Assembly (NCBI GenBank): GCA_028673005.1
Contig: CM054120.1
Span: forward strand, 55,364,057 to 55,428,056
Length of the DNA stretch: 64,000 bases
Direction: 5' to 3'
Origin: Tanypteryx hageni
Taxonomy: Eukaryota > Arthropoda > Insecta > Odonata > Petaluridae
The translations under genes and the position numbers were made by a program. This document shows, one piece after another, positions 10,928-20,949 of this stretch. Below the pieces are notes generated by a model. It worked only from the letters and a program-made list of their open reading frames with translations, made no database searches and was not told the DNA's origin. Numbering within the stretch: position 1 is the first letter of the stretch; each line of letters begins with the position of its first letter.

Positions 10928-10953
10928 GGGTTCCGATGGTGTAGTGGTTAGTA
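10928..10953 (+). other. tRNA-like 5' half with A box, unit 1
   Basis: GGGTTCCG then ATGGTGTAGTGGTTAGTA resembles the acceptor strand and D-arm of tRNA-Val/Gln-type genes and holds a perfect A box, TGGTGTAGTGG. No anticodon arm follows. AAAGGCAGCGGGCCCGGATCC next to it could be a decayed variable loop and T-arm, but no good B box is visible. It sits exactly between 5'UTR-B and the RT of element A. It is not a tRNA gene; a SINE head or a tRNA fused during retrotransposition are options. Confidence 0.45.
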
Positions 10954-11330
10954 AAAGGCAGCGGGCCCGGATCCTGCGCAAGGTGGATTTTGACAGTGTC
11001 GCCCGACCCCCTGTTTTTGAGGTTTGAGGAGACTGCGCAAATTCAGCTGATCCGTCCTTCAGAAGGGTCGTTAAGCCGTTGCCTACCTGGCGTTCTTCGT
11101 AAAAGCAGGAAAATTCCGGAACCGGGTTTCACGAGCTTTAGTGCCGAGTTGGAAATGACTAGCATAACTTCTCCCGCAAAGCGCGACATTTGTAATATTG
11201 CCTCATTCGGGATTCCATCCCTAACGGGGGCCTTGTTGCGTCGCAGCTGTTTCATGGAATGGATAAGCTCTTCTTCTGTACACGTAGGAGGTACTATATC
11301 GTCATCTTCCTAAGTTCAGTTTCTTTTCGG
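10954..11330 (-). pseudogene. Reverse transcriptase start (ORF2 of element A), unit 1
   Basis: The minus frame 11043-11255 encodes KQLRRNKAPVRDGIPNEAI, the 'KAPG.DGIPNE' block at the N-terminal edge of LINE RTs. It is followed by a leucine-rich segment and LLRRTPGRQRLNDPSEGRIS, the counterpart of 'LL.KPGK..DPS.YRPI'. A TGA closes it. Gly is Val in KAPG, and Met is Arg in VRDG (only this unit). The catalytic palm is missing: the fragment ends at the tRNA-like half. Confidence 0.75.
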
Positions 11331-12763
11331 GCTCCCCCAATCGGCTGGGAGTGGCGTGAGAAGGTTTTCTAGATAATTGGCCATTATTTCCACCTTTTCT
11401 CTGTGAGTAGTTGATTCATCTTTTGCAGTTCTCAAAGAGGATTCCCTGGTTAGTGGTCTACTAAGATTTCTAACGGAGCGCCAGATGGAACCATATTTTT
11501 GGTCGAGGTTGGAGGCGAACTTTTTCCAGGTTCAAGTCCTATATACTTTTATGTCTAATTAAATTTGTCTTTCCATCCATCGAACCATTCTCCAGTATCG
11601 CGGATCTCCAGTCTTCTGGTTCACGCCGCATTTTGTTTTCCCTGGCTATGAAAGACAAAATATCTCTAGGGAGTGCTAGGTGGTTGAATTGGCGTGCACG
11701 GATTGTAGAAGTGGCCTGTTGTAGTGCCTTAATCATTTGTGAGGAGAGTGATTCCGAACCATTATCTAGTATTGCGGATCTCCAGTCTTCTGGTTCACGC
11801 CGCATTTTGTTTTCTCTGGCTATGAAAGACAAAATATCTCTAGGGAGTGCTAGGTGGTTGAATTGGCGTGCACGGATTGTAGAAGTGGCCTGTTGTAGTG
11901 CCTTAATCATTTGTGAGGAGAGTGATTCCGAACCATTATCTAGTATCGCGGATCTCCAGTCTTCTGGTTCACGCCGCATTTTGTTTTCTCTGGCTATGAA
12001 AGACAAAATATCTCTAGGGAGTGCTAGGTGGTTGAATTGGCGTGCACGGATTGTAGAAGTGGCCTGTTGTAGTGCCTTAATCATTTGTGAGGAGAGTGAT
12101 TCCGAACCATTATCTAGTATCGCGGATCTCCAGTCTTCTGGTTCACGCCGCATTTTGTTTTCCCTGGCTATGAAAGACAAAATATCTCTAGGGAGTGCTA
12201 GGTGGTTGAATTGGCGTGCACGGATTGTAGAAGCGGCCTGTTGTAGAGCTTTAATCATTTGTGAGGAGAGTGATTCCGATAATTTATTTACCTCTTTGTT
12301 AGATTGGATGGTTTTTATTTCCGGAAGGGCATCTGTCAATGTTTTCCGTTATTTTTCCCAGTCATTGAGGTCGTATCGGAGCTATGGCTTTTGAGGAGAA
12401 GCGTAGGTTTAACTCCAATGTGAATAATCACAGAGTTATGCACGCAACTTAAAGCTGCAGCGGTGTAGAGCCCCATGGAGGTGTTTATACCCTTATATGC
12501 TGCAATGTCAAGCGTTTGATGAAAGCGAGTCGGAAGATCGAGTGCGGTAATTCTTAGATTGTTGGAGTCTGCTCAGTTTAGTAGCTTATTCCCATTCGGG
12601 TTATCCCTGATGAATTTCCATGATGTATGTAAAGCGCTATAATAGCCGGCCGCAAGGACCGGGTCGTCAGTGTTAAATATTCTAGTATGTTGCATTAAGA
12701 ATTGCAAGAGCTCAGGGTCTTATTTTTGACTCCTCCGTTAGCGTTCCAAACGCAAATGCTCAT
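11331..12763 (-). pseudogene. ORF2-A endonuclease start and EN-RT linker, unit 1
   Basis: The minus ATG at 12761-12763 gives MSICVWNANGGV, the first motif of APE-type LINE endonucleases (WNANG with the catalytic Asn). The frame breaks soon after, within ELLQFLMQH, and the middle of the endonuclease is shortened. A later frame encodes the linker typical before LINE RTs: alpha-helical KALQQATSTIRARQFNHLALP, then the 'LI..KN.LRR.WQ' counterpart. Because a 174 bp piece of this linker is repeated four times here, the frame reaches 266 codons (11539-12339), the longest in the window, yet it is not a gene. Confidence 0.75.
11582..12277. repeat. Four tandem 174 bp copies within ORF2-A
   Basis: CGGATCTCC recurs at 11601, 11775, 11949 and 12123, exactly 174 bp apart. 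174 is a multiple of three, so both strands stay open: 266 codons on minus, 253 on plus. All other units have one copy. The ends share GATTCCGA. The copy at 12104-12277 has private changes (GAAGCGGCC, GTAGAGCTTT). Confidence 0.95.
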
Positions 12764-12803
12764 TCCTCTGATGTTATTAAATTTATGGGCCGTATTGTGC
12801 GGC

Positions 12804-14282
12804 TTAGTCATTATGGAATGAAGAGAGATGGGCGAGTTGGTCTTGTAGGGCGTTGGTAATGCCTATTAGCCTAGTTACTATTGGAAACATCAATAGATCT
12901 GTTCCGGAAGTATTTGCTGATGCTTTTTCCAAATTGGGATGGAGGTTTCGAGGCATTTCTAGCCTTGGTCGTTTGGAGGTGCGTGGCGATGCTCGGATAT
13001 TGATGTGCCCCAAAGATTCTGCTTCAGTGTTGTTGTGCCCTTCCGTGAGTCAAACTCTTTCGCTGGGGTAGGTCCCACTTCCGTAGGGGGTCTGTCAACT
13101 CGTGAGTTTTTAGTCGACGTAACGTGTTTGCTCTTCCGGTTTCCTTGGATGTGTTCGTATGCTCCTCTCATTTTCCCCAGTTGCTTCTTAAATATGGAGC
13201 ATTTTCTGGAGCATGCGGCGTGATCGCCCCCACAGTTAAAGCATGTAGCTGATGTGTCTAGTGGTTTGGTGCACTCCGTAATTTCGTGGGGGCCGGCAGA
13301 CTTATTGCACCTAGGAGCGGCCGTACATTTTGTTGATCAATGTCCTTATCGGTTGCATCTATAGAACATTCTTCGTCTTTGGCACTTAAATGGTTGAATG
13401 TGCACTGGACTCCTTCTGATGCTTTTATTGTTGCAGATATCAAACGGTGATATCATATTACTTACCTTTATGGCATAACGATCTGATGGCTCATAAGGAT
13501 TTTTAGCTAAGTTTTACACTCTGGTTACAGGGATCCCGCTAGCACTGAGATATACTTTGATATAATTTGTGTCAACGTTACAATGTAATCCTCTAACGTA
13601 GTATTGCATTGTTTCGTCTTTGCAGGCGTCCCATTTGCTAGTTTGAGCTATTTCGTCAGCTAGCATCCTGCCGACGTTGTCGAAGTCGTCCTTAGTTTGT
13701 ACTTGAAGTTTTGTTACCCCTTTGGTGTTTTTAATTGTAAATATTTGGTACGCGCATTTTGCTTGTATGGCTTCAAGAAATCGCTTAAAGTTAGCTATTG
13801 TGGGTGATAGTAGTGACATTGGAGCAGGTGTTACGGCAGAATTTGGAGTCGAGTCCTATGAGGGCATCGTATTTGTTGGTCAAAGGGACGGCTGCGTCTC
13901 CCTGTTGCTTTTTTCGTTTTTTTATAGTTTCGTCCACTATTATAAGGGCTTTAGTATTTGTTGGCCCTTTGCTGGTGATTTGCTCGTGGGTGGTGGCTCA
14001 GCTTCGTCGAGTTTCTTCCTTGTCTTGTTCAAAAATAAAATTATTATGCTCCCGGATGGGTTGCCTGACATGTAGGGTTCCTGACTGGCACTCGTCAGTT
14101 TAAAAACCGTTACCATTATCGGTTGTGTCATTGCCAATAAAACTTTGTCCAAAAAGAACTTGTTTAATATCCTTGGGTACAGTAACATTTGTCCCAAATT
14201 TGCCTTAGGTGCCTTTTTGTTCGGTGGAGATCTGTTAATCGGCAAATTAGCGGTCTCTTAATGGGCTATCTAAAAGGTGGGA
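12804..14282 (-). pseudogene. gag-A (LINE ORF1), unit 1
   Basis: Nearly complete ORF1, broken in several places. In minus order: N-terminal part (13940-14245); middle (13514-13819, ending SGIPVTRV then TAA where units 2-4 read CAA); knuckle region; and C-terminal tail ending AHLSSFHND at 12804. Knuckle 1 reads CNR-stop-GH-stop-STKC. Knuckle 2 reads CNKSAGPHEITEC, with its second Cys changed to Ser. Knuckle 3 is CFNCGGDHAACSRKC. ORF1 ends about 40 bp before the ORF2 ATG, the usual LINE order. The plus-strand 117- and 101-codon frames are shadows. Confidence 0.85.
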
Positions 14283-15800
14283 GACCACCATGTAAAACCA
14301 TATGCCAACTGTCTAAATAGACGAAAAGAGGAAGGCGGGTGAGAAGGTGGGGCCCTCGTTAGCCACCCCCGCAAGAAGAAAGTGATTTGACCCGTGCAAA
14401 GGTCCCCCAGGTGCTCCGCTCGCAGCGAGGCGTGCGGTTTACCCCTGGGTGGAACCTGGGTTCACTCGGAAAGCCCTAACAGCTCTGGACCACAGCGAAT
14501 TACGGTACTTCCTCCCCAAGAGTGAGTTTTCGAAAACCAGCCAGAGCTATTGAAAGCTAGGGGAATATGTTGCTTGAAAGCCGTTAAACATAAGCTAATG
14601 ATCGATCGGTTTACTCTGCTGAGCTCCGCTCTGCTCGCTCACTTCGCTGACTGACTGACTGGACACTGAAACATATAAAAAAAAGAGAAGCCGCAACCAA
14701 GGACCTTTTCAGGGCCACCAATGACGTGACTGGAGTAACGGCACATTTCTGAGCTTCAGAGACAGCGAAGGTCCTTCGCAAGGCAAACGGCTATAGTTGG
14801 GGTGGAGCTGAATAAGAATAAGAAAGTTAACTCAGTAGGGTCTCCTTTGCTTACAATGGCAGGTAGAATACCAAAATCAATATTCAGATCCAAGATATGC
14901 AGGCTCAAGTTCAATAGAACTGTATCAGCCTCAGGTAGTAAGCAAATTCGAACAGAACTAAGGATTTTTGTAGCAGGTCATTCCCGACGAGCATGGTTCT
15001 CAATGAGAATACTAATAAAATCGCCCGATTCAAAAGAAGATCTGTTTGGAAGTAACTTAGGCAACTTCATCCGATTTAGACGATTATCACATGGAAGACG
15101 TAAGTTACCGAATAAGTAAAAGCGGAAAATTAAAGGAACCATCTCATGTTGGAAACGGAAAAAAATGATCCAAATATATCAAATGGAAAAATCTTTCATA
15201 TACAAACAGGCATATTTTGAAAAGAGTACAGAAATTCTGATAAGAGACAGAAGGGGTCCATCGAAATGTAATTGTTCCCAAGGTGCAAAAACAATATGGC
15301 CATATAGATAGAAATACATTATTCTTTTTCAGATAGGAAGGATGGAAATACTCTCGTCCATATGGAGATATTGCACGTAAATTGTTGATCAGGATATTTC
15401 ACTGAATATTATACCCCTCATACGACACACGGGATGCGGAAATGTTGCACAATTTGCAGAGCCTATGCCCATTATCTGACTTTTTCTAAAGAAGGTGATT
15501 TACAAGAATAAGTGAATTCACAGAGAAAAGCGAAATTATGAAGAATAATTTGAAATCTAATTTTCCAGCGTAAGCAAAAGTATATACGCTCTATCGCAGT
15601 ATTCGCGGAATAGAGGTAGGGTTGAGTACGCAATTATCAACGATAATAGTTTACCCGTGTGAGAAGAATTTTTATAGATGCATTGCAATTTTCTGATTAC
15701 AAATTATGGGAATGGAAGTTTGCAAACATCTTCAATTTCTCCGACGTGAAATCGGAGTTGCTTGTATATGATACTTATACTATATATATACATATATATA
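14283..15800. repeat. 1.5 kb monomer, unit 1, first copy (type A)
   Basis: 5'UTR-A (minus), L (105-codon frame 14802-15119) and satellite, continuing directly from gag-A. It ends in the TA run and GACCACCATGTCC at 15801, repeating the deletion junction seen in the left array. Confidence 0.88.
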
Positions 15801-17130
15801 GACCACCATGTCCAACCAACTGCCAACTGTCTAAATAGACGAAAAGAGGAAGGCGGGTGAGAAGGTGGGGCCTCGTTAGCCACCCCGCAAGAAGAAAGTG
15901 AGTTGACCCGTGCAAAGGTCCCCCAGGTGCTCCGCTCGCAGCGAGGCGTGCGGTTTACCCCTGGGTGGAACCTGGGTTCACTCGGAAAGCCCTAACAGCT
16001 CTGGACCACAGCGAATTACGGTACTTCCTCCCCAAGGATGAGTTTTCGAAAATCAACCAGAGCAACAGAAAGCTAGGGGAATATGTTGGTTAAAAGACAC
16101 TAGACATAAGCCAATGATCGATCGGTTTAATCTGCTGAGCTCCGCTCTGCTCGCTAACTTCGCTGACTGACTGACTGGACACTCAAACATATAAAAAAAA
16201 GAGAAGCAGCAACCAAGGACCTTTTCATGGCCACCAATGACGTGACTGGAGTAACGGCACAATTCAGAGCTACAGAGAAACCGATTATCCTTCGCAAGGC
16301 AAACGGCTATAGTTGGGGTGGAGCTGAATAAAAATAAGAAAGTTAACTCAGTAGGGTCTCCTTTGCTTACAATGGTCAACATCGCAGGTAGAATACAAAA
16401 TTCAATATTCAGGTCCAAGTTATGCAGGTTCAAGTTCAATAGAACTGTATCAGCCTCAGGTGGTAAGCGAATTATAGGAACCATCTCATGTTGGAAACGG
16501 AAAAAAATGATCCAAATATATCAATGGAAAAATCTTTCATATACAAACAGGCATATTTTGAAAAGAGTACAGAAATTCTGATAAGAGACAGAAGAAGTCC
16601 ATCGAAATGTAATTGTTCCCAAGGTGCAAAAACAATATGGCCATATAGATAGAAATACATTATTCTTTTTCAGATAGGAAGGATGGAAATACTCTCGTCC
16701 ATATGGAGATATTGCACGTAAATTGTTGATCAGGATAGTTCACTGAGTATTATACCCATCATACGACACACGGGAAACGGAAATGTTGCACAACTTGCAG
16801 AGCCTATGCCCATTATCTGACTTTGTCTAAAGAAGGTGATTTACAAGAATAGGTGAATTCACAGAGAAAAGCGAAATTATGAAGAATAACATGAAATCTC
16901 TTTTTCCAGTTGAAGGAAAATAGTTACGCTCTATCGCAGTATTCCTGGAATAGAGGTAGTCTTGTGTATGCAATTCTGTGCGATAATAGTTTTCCCGTGT
17001 GAGAAGATTTTTTATAGATGCATTGCAATTTTCTGATTACAAATTATGGGAATGGAAGTTTGCAAACATCTTCAATTTCTCCGACGTGAAATCAGAGTTG
17101 CTTGTATATGATACTTATACTATATATATA
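15801..17130. repeat. 1.5 kb monomer, unit 1, second copy, shortened in L
   Basis: 5'UTR-A remnant, then an L segment lacking about 190 bp: GGTAAGCGAATT jumps to ATAGGAACCATCTC at about 16470, deleting the part ending SHGRRKLPNK. It gains TCAACATCG relative to type A. The same internal deletion is present in units 2 and 3 and at 37.8 kb, so it predates their duplication. Confidence 0.85.
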
Positions 17131-17911
17131 CCACATACAGGCATATCTAAGGAAAATAAATAACACGAAAATACTTAAAAATTGTTTTTCAACAATATAA
17201 AGCATAAAAATTGGAAAAAGACTTGGAAACCTCCTCCCTTTTACCGGATGTATTCTTCTTAAATGCGCCTATTGTATCAAAAAAACCAAGTATAAGCACT
17301 CCCCTCTAAACAAACAAAAGATATACAGTTCGAAGGAAACATGCAACCAGCTAGATGTAGGAAGGATAGATAAATTGTCTTCAATATGGGGAGATAGCAA
17401 ATGGACTGTGGATCGGGATTGTTCAGTGAATATTAAATCCATCATAGGACACAACGAAAATGGAAAGGTTGGACAAATTGGACTGCGTCTAAAGAAGCCG
17501 ATTTACAGGAATAGGTGATTTAACTCAGAAAGCGAAAATAAGCAGAATAACTGGAAATCTCTTCTTTCAGCCAATGGAAAAGTAGATGTGCTGTATCAAA
17601 ATTATTTCTGGAGGAGAGGTATGTCTATGTACGCATTTCTCTATTCTAATAGATCTTGCGTTGGAGAAAAATTTTTGTAGATGCATTGCAATTGTCAGAT
17701 TCCAAAAAATGGGAGTGGAAATATGCAAGCATCTTCCATTTCACAGACGTGAAATAAATAGAAATATGTTGCGTGTATATGATATTTAAACAATATATAC
17801 ACCCCACAAAAGCTCGAACAAAGAAAAGAATATTAGGAACAGAACATAAGAAATGTTTATCAGTAGAAGAATGCATTAAAAATGGAGAAAAACTTGGAAA
17901 ACACCTCCTCC
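17131..17911. repeat. Satellite type B, unit 2
   Basis: Same blocks as 8451-9231. The CATAAAAATTGG change at about 17205 removes the ATG of the frame seen in the other units, one sign that the frame is not maintained. Confidence 0.75.
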
Positions 17912-18120
17912 TTGTAGCCGCGCTGCTCCCTGGGGATGACATTATTGGTTGCCAGATGATTGATAAATTCCGGAAGGAGGAGGCGCTTCAATGCGATCAG
18001 GAGTGAAAGCGGCCGATACCTGTCAGCGGCATTGGAAGACAAGTTTGCTTTCGGGATGTCGATGATTTTTGCACTCTCTGACGCTGCTCTGGAGTGCATA
18101 AAATGACTCGAATCGACACA
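17912..18120 (-). pseudogene. RT fragment (element B), unit 2
   Basis: Minus frame 17860-18099 with DRYRPLSLL and NHLATNNVIPREQRGY. Relative to unit 1 it has ATNN and REQ, the forms closer to the LINE consensus 'NNIIP.EQ'. It is truncated before the catalytic palm. Confidence 0.7.
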
Positions 18121-19079
18121 CAGCGAATGTTCAACTAGAAGTCCTCGCCGCGCTTCTGCCGCAGAGTATCTGTGAATGCCGATTGATAGGCCTCACCTGA
18201 GAGAATGACGGTTGCTGAGCGGTGTTAGAAGCATCGCAAGCAGTAGCCTTTATTTTATTTGACACCTTCTTGCTCCACTCCTGAAAATGTGCCTTGTTTT
18301 GGGATGGTTTTACCCGTGTGGCATTCTACTGCGGGTCATCCCTTTCAGGGGATTTTTCCGCTGGGGAAGACAGCTTCCTCTTTGGTGCCGGGAGGATTTG
18401 TATGGTTCAGACTCCATAGCTTCAGGTTGAGACGGACTGACAAGGATTAAGTCAGTAGAGGGCGTTGCTGCAAAGGAGGACTCGGAATAAGCAGCGGCCT
18501 GCACTTAAAGGTTGTCAACCTCCGGAGAGGCAATAGTTTGTTGCTTAGGCGGAGTCAAACTTAGAACAGAAAATGTTTTCTTCTAGGAGATCGAATAATC
18601 TCTTTCCATGGACTCGCTCGTGGATTCACTTGCCTGGGCAATAATGGGATCGAGAGGGCCGGAGGCTGGTGGCCCAGTCTGTATGGCAGTCTGAGTAGGC
18701 TCCATAGTAGGGCAAGTGTTTTGGACCATCACTACTGGAGATGGTGAAGACGGAATTTTCCGCTCTGCCACCTTGACAGACTTGGCGTTGCTTTTTCCTT
18801 TTGTCTTCTTCCCCTAGGCTTTGCCGGGTTTCGCGGAGTCAAAAGGCTCCTGAAGGTTAGCCTGAAGCTGATTGGCGGTGCAGAATTCCGAATCAGACCC
18901 AGAGTTATATCTGTCGGAATGTCGCGAGATATTGCGCTGGTTTTTATACCTCGCAGAGTTCAACGTGGAGGTTAGTATTTCGGCCATCCACTCCCTTGAA
19001 GGCAAACAGTTCGACATATTGCGAGCTCTTTTGCAGCTGCCCACGTAGCAGCATCTTTGACATCATTGGGTGTATCCAT
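18121..19079 (-). pseudogene. gag-B N-terminal part, unit 2
   Basis: ATG on minus at 19077-19079. The pieces are as in unit 1 but with a stop after RSRMPHG (18310), RHSDRYNSG for RPSDRYNSG and NSARY for NSERY. These variants are shared with unit 3 but not with unit 4. Confidence 0.6.
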
Positions 19080-19607
19080 GGTGCAACGTCAAACAGGGGA
19101 ATAATTCAGACATAGCTGTCAGAGAGAGGGAAGTCATTTCAGGTGTAACGGAAGAAAGGGATTAAAATAATTTGAAAGCAACAACACCAGCCAGATTGCA
19201 GATGTCAGCAAGAGATCCGATTAGAGAGCAAAGAGCGATATCCTTCCAGGCCCAAAAGTAAAGGATTAGAATGACCGGATGACGCTAAGCGAGTAAGAAG
19301 AAGGATTTACGTTAGCCTTCACACGGATCGCGGCGCAACACGAATGCAATAATCGACCCACTGACTCTTTGAGGACCAACCTGCAAAACGCATGTCTACC
19401 GGCCCTTTTCAGAGCAGCATGAGGAGGAGTAATAAATCCGAAGAGGCGAAGCGGGTGAGAAGAAGGGACTCCGTCAGCCTTCTCCCGGATCACGACACAA
19501 CCATAAATCAAAAATCAAACATCAGATGTTTCTGAGACCGACCTGCGAAACGCAGGAAAATATGATCTTTAAAGATCAAGAAGAGGAGAAGAAGAGAAGC
19601 AGGGGTA
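19080..19607 (-). mobile_element. 5'UTR-B, unit 2
   Basis: Modules at about 19284-19340 and 19444-19500 as in unit 1. The only open frame (19266-19511, 81 codons) is repeated in all units with this block but shows no domain. Confidence 0.6.
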
Positions 19608-19633
19608 GGGTTCCGATGGTGTAGTGGTTAGTA
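19608..19633 (+). other. tRNA-like 5' half, unit 2
   Basis: Identical to the unit 1 copy, including the A box TGGTGTAGTGG and the missing anticodon arm. Confidence 0.45.
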
Positions 19634-20921
19634 AAAGGCAGCGGGCCCGGATCCTGCGCAAGGTGGATTTTGACAGTGTCGCCCGACCCCCTGTTTTTGA
19701 GGTTTGGGAAGACTGCGCAAATTGAGCTGATCCGTCCTTCAGAAGGGTCGTTAAGCCGTTGCCTACCTGGCGTTCTTCGTAAAAGCAGGAAAATGCCGGA
19801 ACCGGGTTTCACGAGCTTTAGTGCCGAGTTGGAAATGACTAGCATAACTTCTCCCGCAAAGCGCGACATTTGTAATATTGCCTCGTTCGGGATTCCATCC
19901 ATAACGGGGGCCTTGTTGCGTCGCAGCTGTTTCATGGAATGGATAAGCTCTTCTTCTGTACACGTAGGAGGTACTATATCGTCATCTTCCTAAGTTCAGT
20001 TTATTTTCGGGCTCCCCCAATCGGCTGGGAGTGGCGTGAGAAGGTTTTCTAGATAATTGACCATTATTTCCACCTTTTCTCTGTGAGTAGTTGATTCATC
20101 TTTTGCAGTTCTCAAAGAGGATTCCCTGGTTAGTGGTCTACTAAGATTTCTAACGGAGCGCCAGATGGAACCATATTTTTGGTCGAGGTTGGAGGCGAAC
20201 TTTTTCCAGGTTCAAGTCCTATATTCTTTTATGTCTAATTAAATTTGTCTTTCCATCCATCGAACCATTCTCCAGTATCGCGGATCTCCAGTCTTCTGGT
20301 TCACGCCGCATTTTGTTTTCCCTGGCTATGAAAGACAAAATATCTCTAGGGAGTGCTAGGTGGTTGAATTGGCGTGCACGGATTGTAGAAGTGGCCTGTT
20401 GTAGTGCCTTAATCATTTGTGAGGAGAGTGATTCCGATAATTTATTTACCTCTTTGTTAGATTGGATGGTTTTTATTTCCGGAAGGGCATCTGTCAATGT
20501 TTTCCGTTATTTTTCCCAGTCAATGAGGTCGTATCGGAGCTATGGCTTTTGAGGAGAAGCGTAGGTTTAACTCCAATGTGAATAATCACAGGGTTATGCT
20601 CGCAACTTAAAGCTGCAGCGGTGTAGATCCCCATGGAGGTTTTTGCGCCCTTATATGCTGCAATGTCAAGCGTTTGATTAAAGCGAGTCGGAAGATCGAG
20701 TGCGGCAATTCTTAGATTGTTGGAGTCTGCTCAGTTTAGTAGCTTATTCCCATTCGGGTTATCCCTGATGAATTTCCATGATGTATGTAAAGCGCTATAA
20801 TAGCCGGCCGCAAGGACCGGGTCGTCAGTGTTGAATATTCTAGTATGTTGCATTAAGAATTGCAAGAGCTCAGGGTCTTATTATTGACTCCTCCGTTAGC
20901 GTTCCAAACGCAAATGCTCAT
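19634..20921 (-). pseudogene. ORF2-A (endonuclease start, linker, RT start), unit 2
   Basis: The minus ATG at 19-21 of 20901-20921 begins the WNANG motif. The linker frame is 20219-20497 with a single 174 bp segment. RT start KQLRRNKAPVMDGIPNEAI is at 19576-19935. CTCAATT for CTGAATT removes the stop after EGRIS, so this frame runs on through the tRNA-like half into 5'UTR-B and reaches 119 codons. The run-on part is out of family. No catalytic RT residues are present. Confidence 0.78.
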
Positions 20922-20949
20922 TCCTCTGATGTTATTAAATTTATGGGCC

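Larger units (their letters stand above)
8451..17130. repeat. Macro-unit 1 (8,680 bp)
   Basis: From CCCCATACAGG to the same point at 17131. It equals the 6,641 bp unit plus 522 bp (three extra copies of a 174 bp repeat) plus one extra 1.5 kb monomer. The sum accounts exactly for the 8,680 bp spacing to unit 2. Confidence 0.9.

Noticed and set aside
10928..11000. Functional tRNA gene
   Set aside because: Only the 5' half is convincing. There is no anticodon arm, no clear B box and no terminator run.
11633..12394. 253-codon plus-strand frame as a repetitive protein gene
   Set aside because: It is the reverse strand of the quadruplicated LINE linker. Openness follows from the 174 bp period and there is no family match.
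13722..14103. Plus-strand 117- and 101-codon frames repeated in each gag-A
   Set aside because: They overlap gag-A, which has recognisable knuckles and order on the minus strand. They are shadows.
19576..19935. 119-codon RT frame in units 2 and 3 as a longer intact RT
   Set aside because: The extra length comes from losing one stop and reading into the tRNA-like half and 5'UTR-B. It adds no RT motif.
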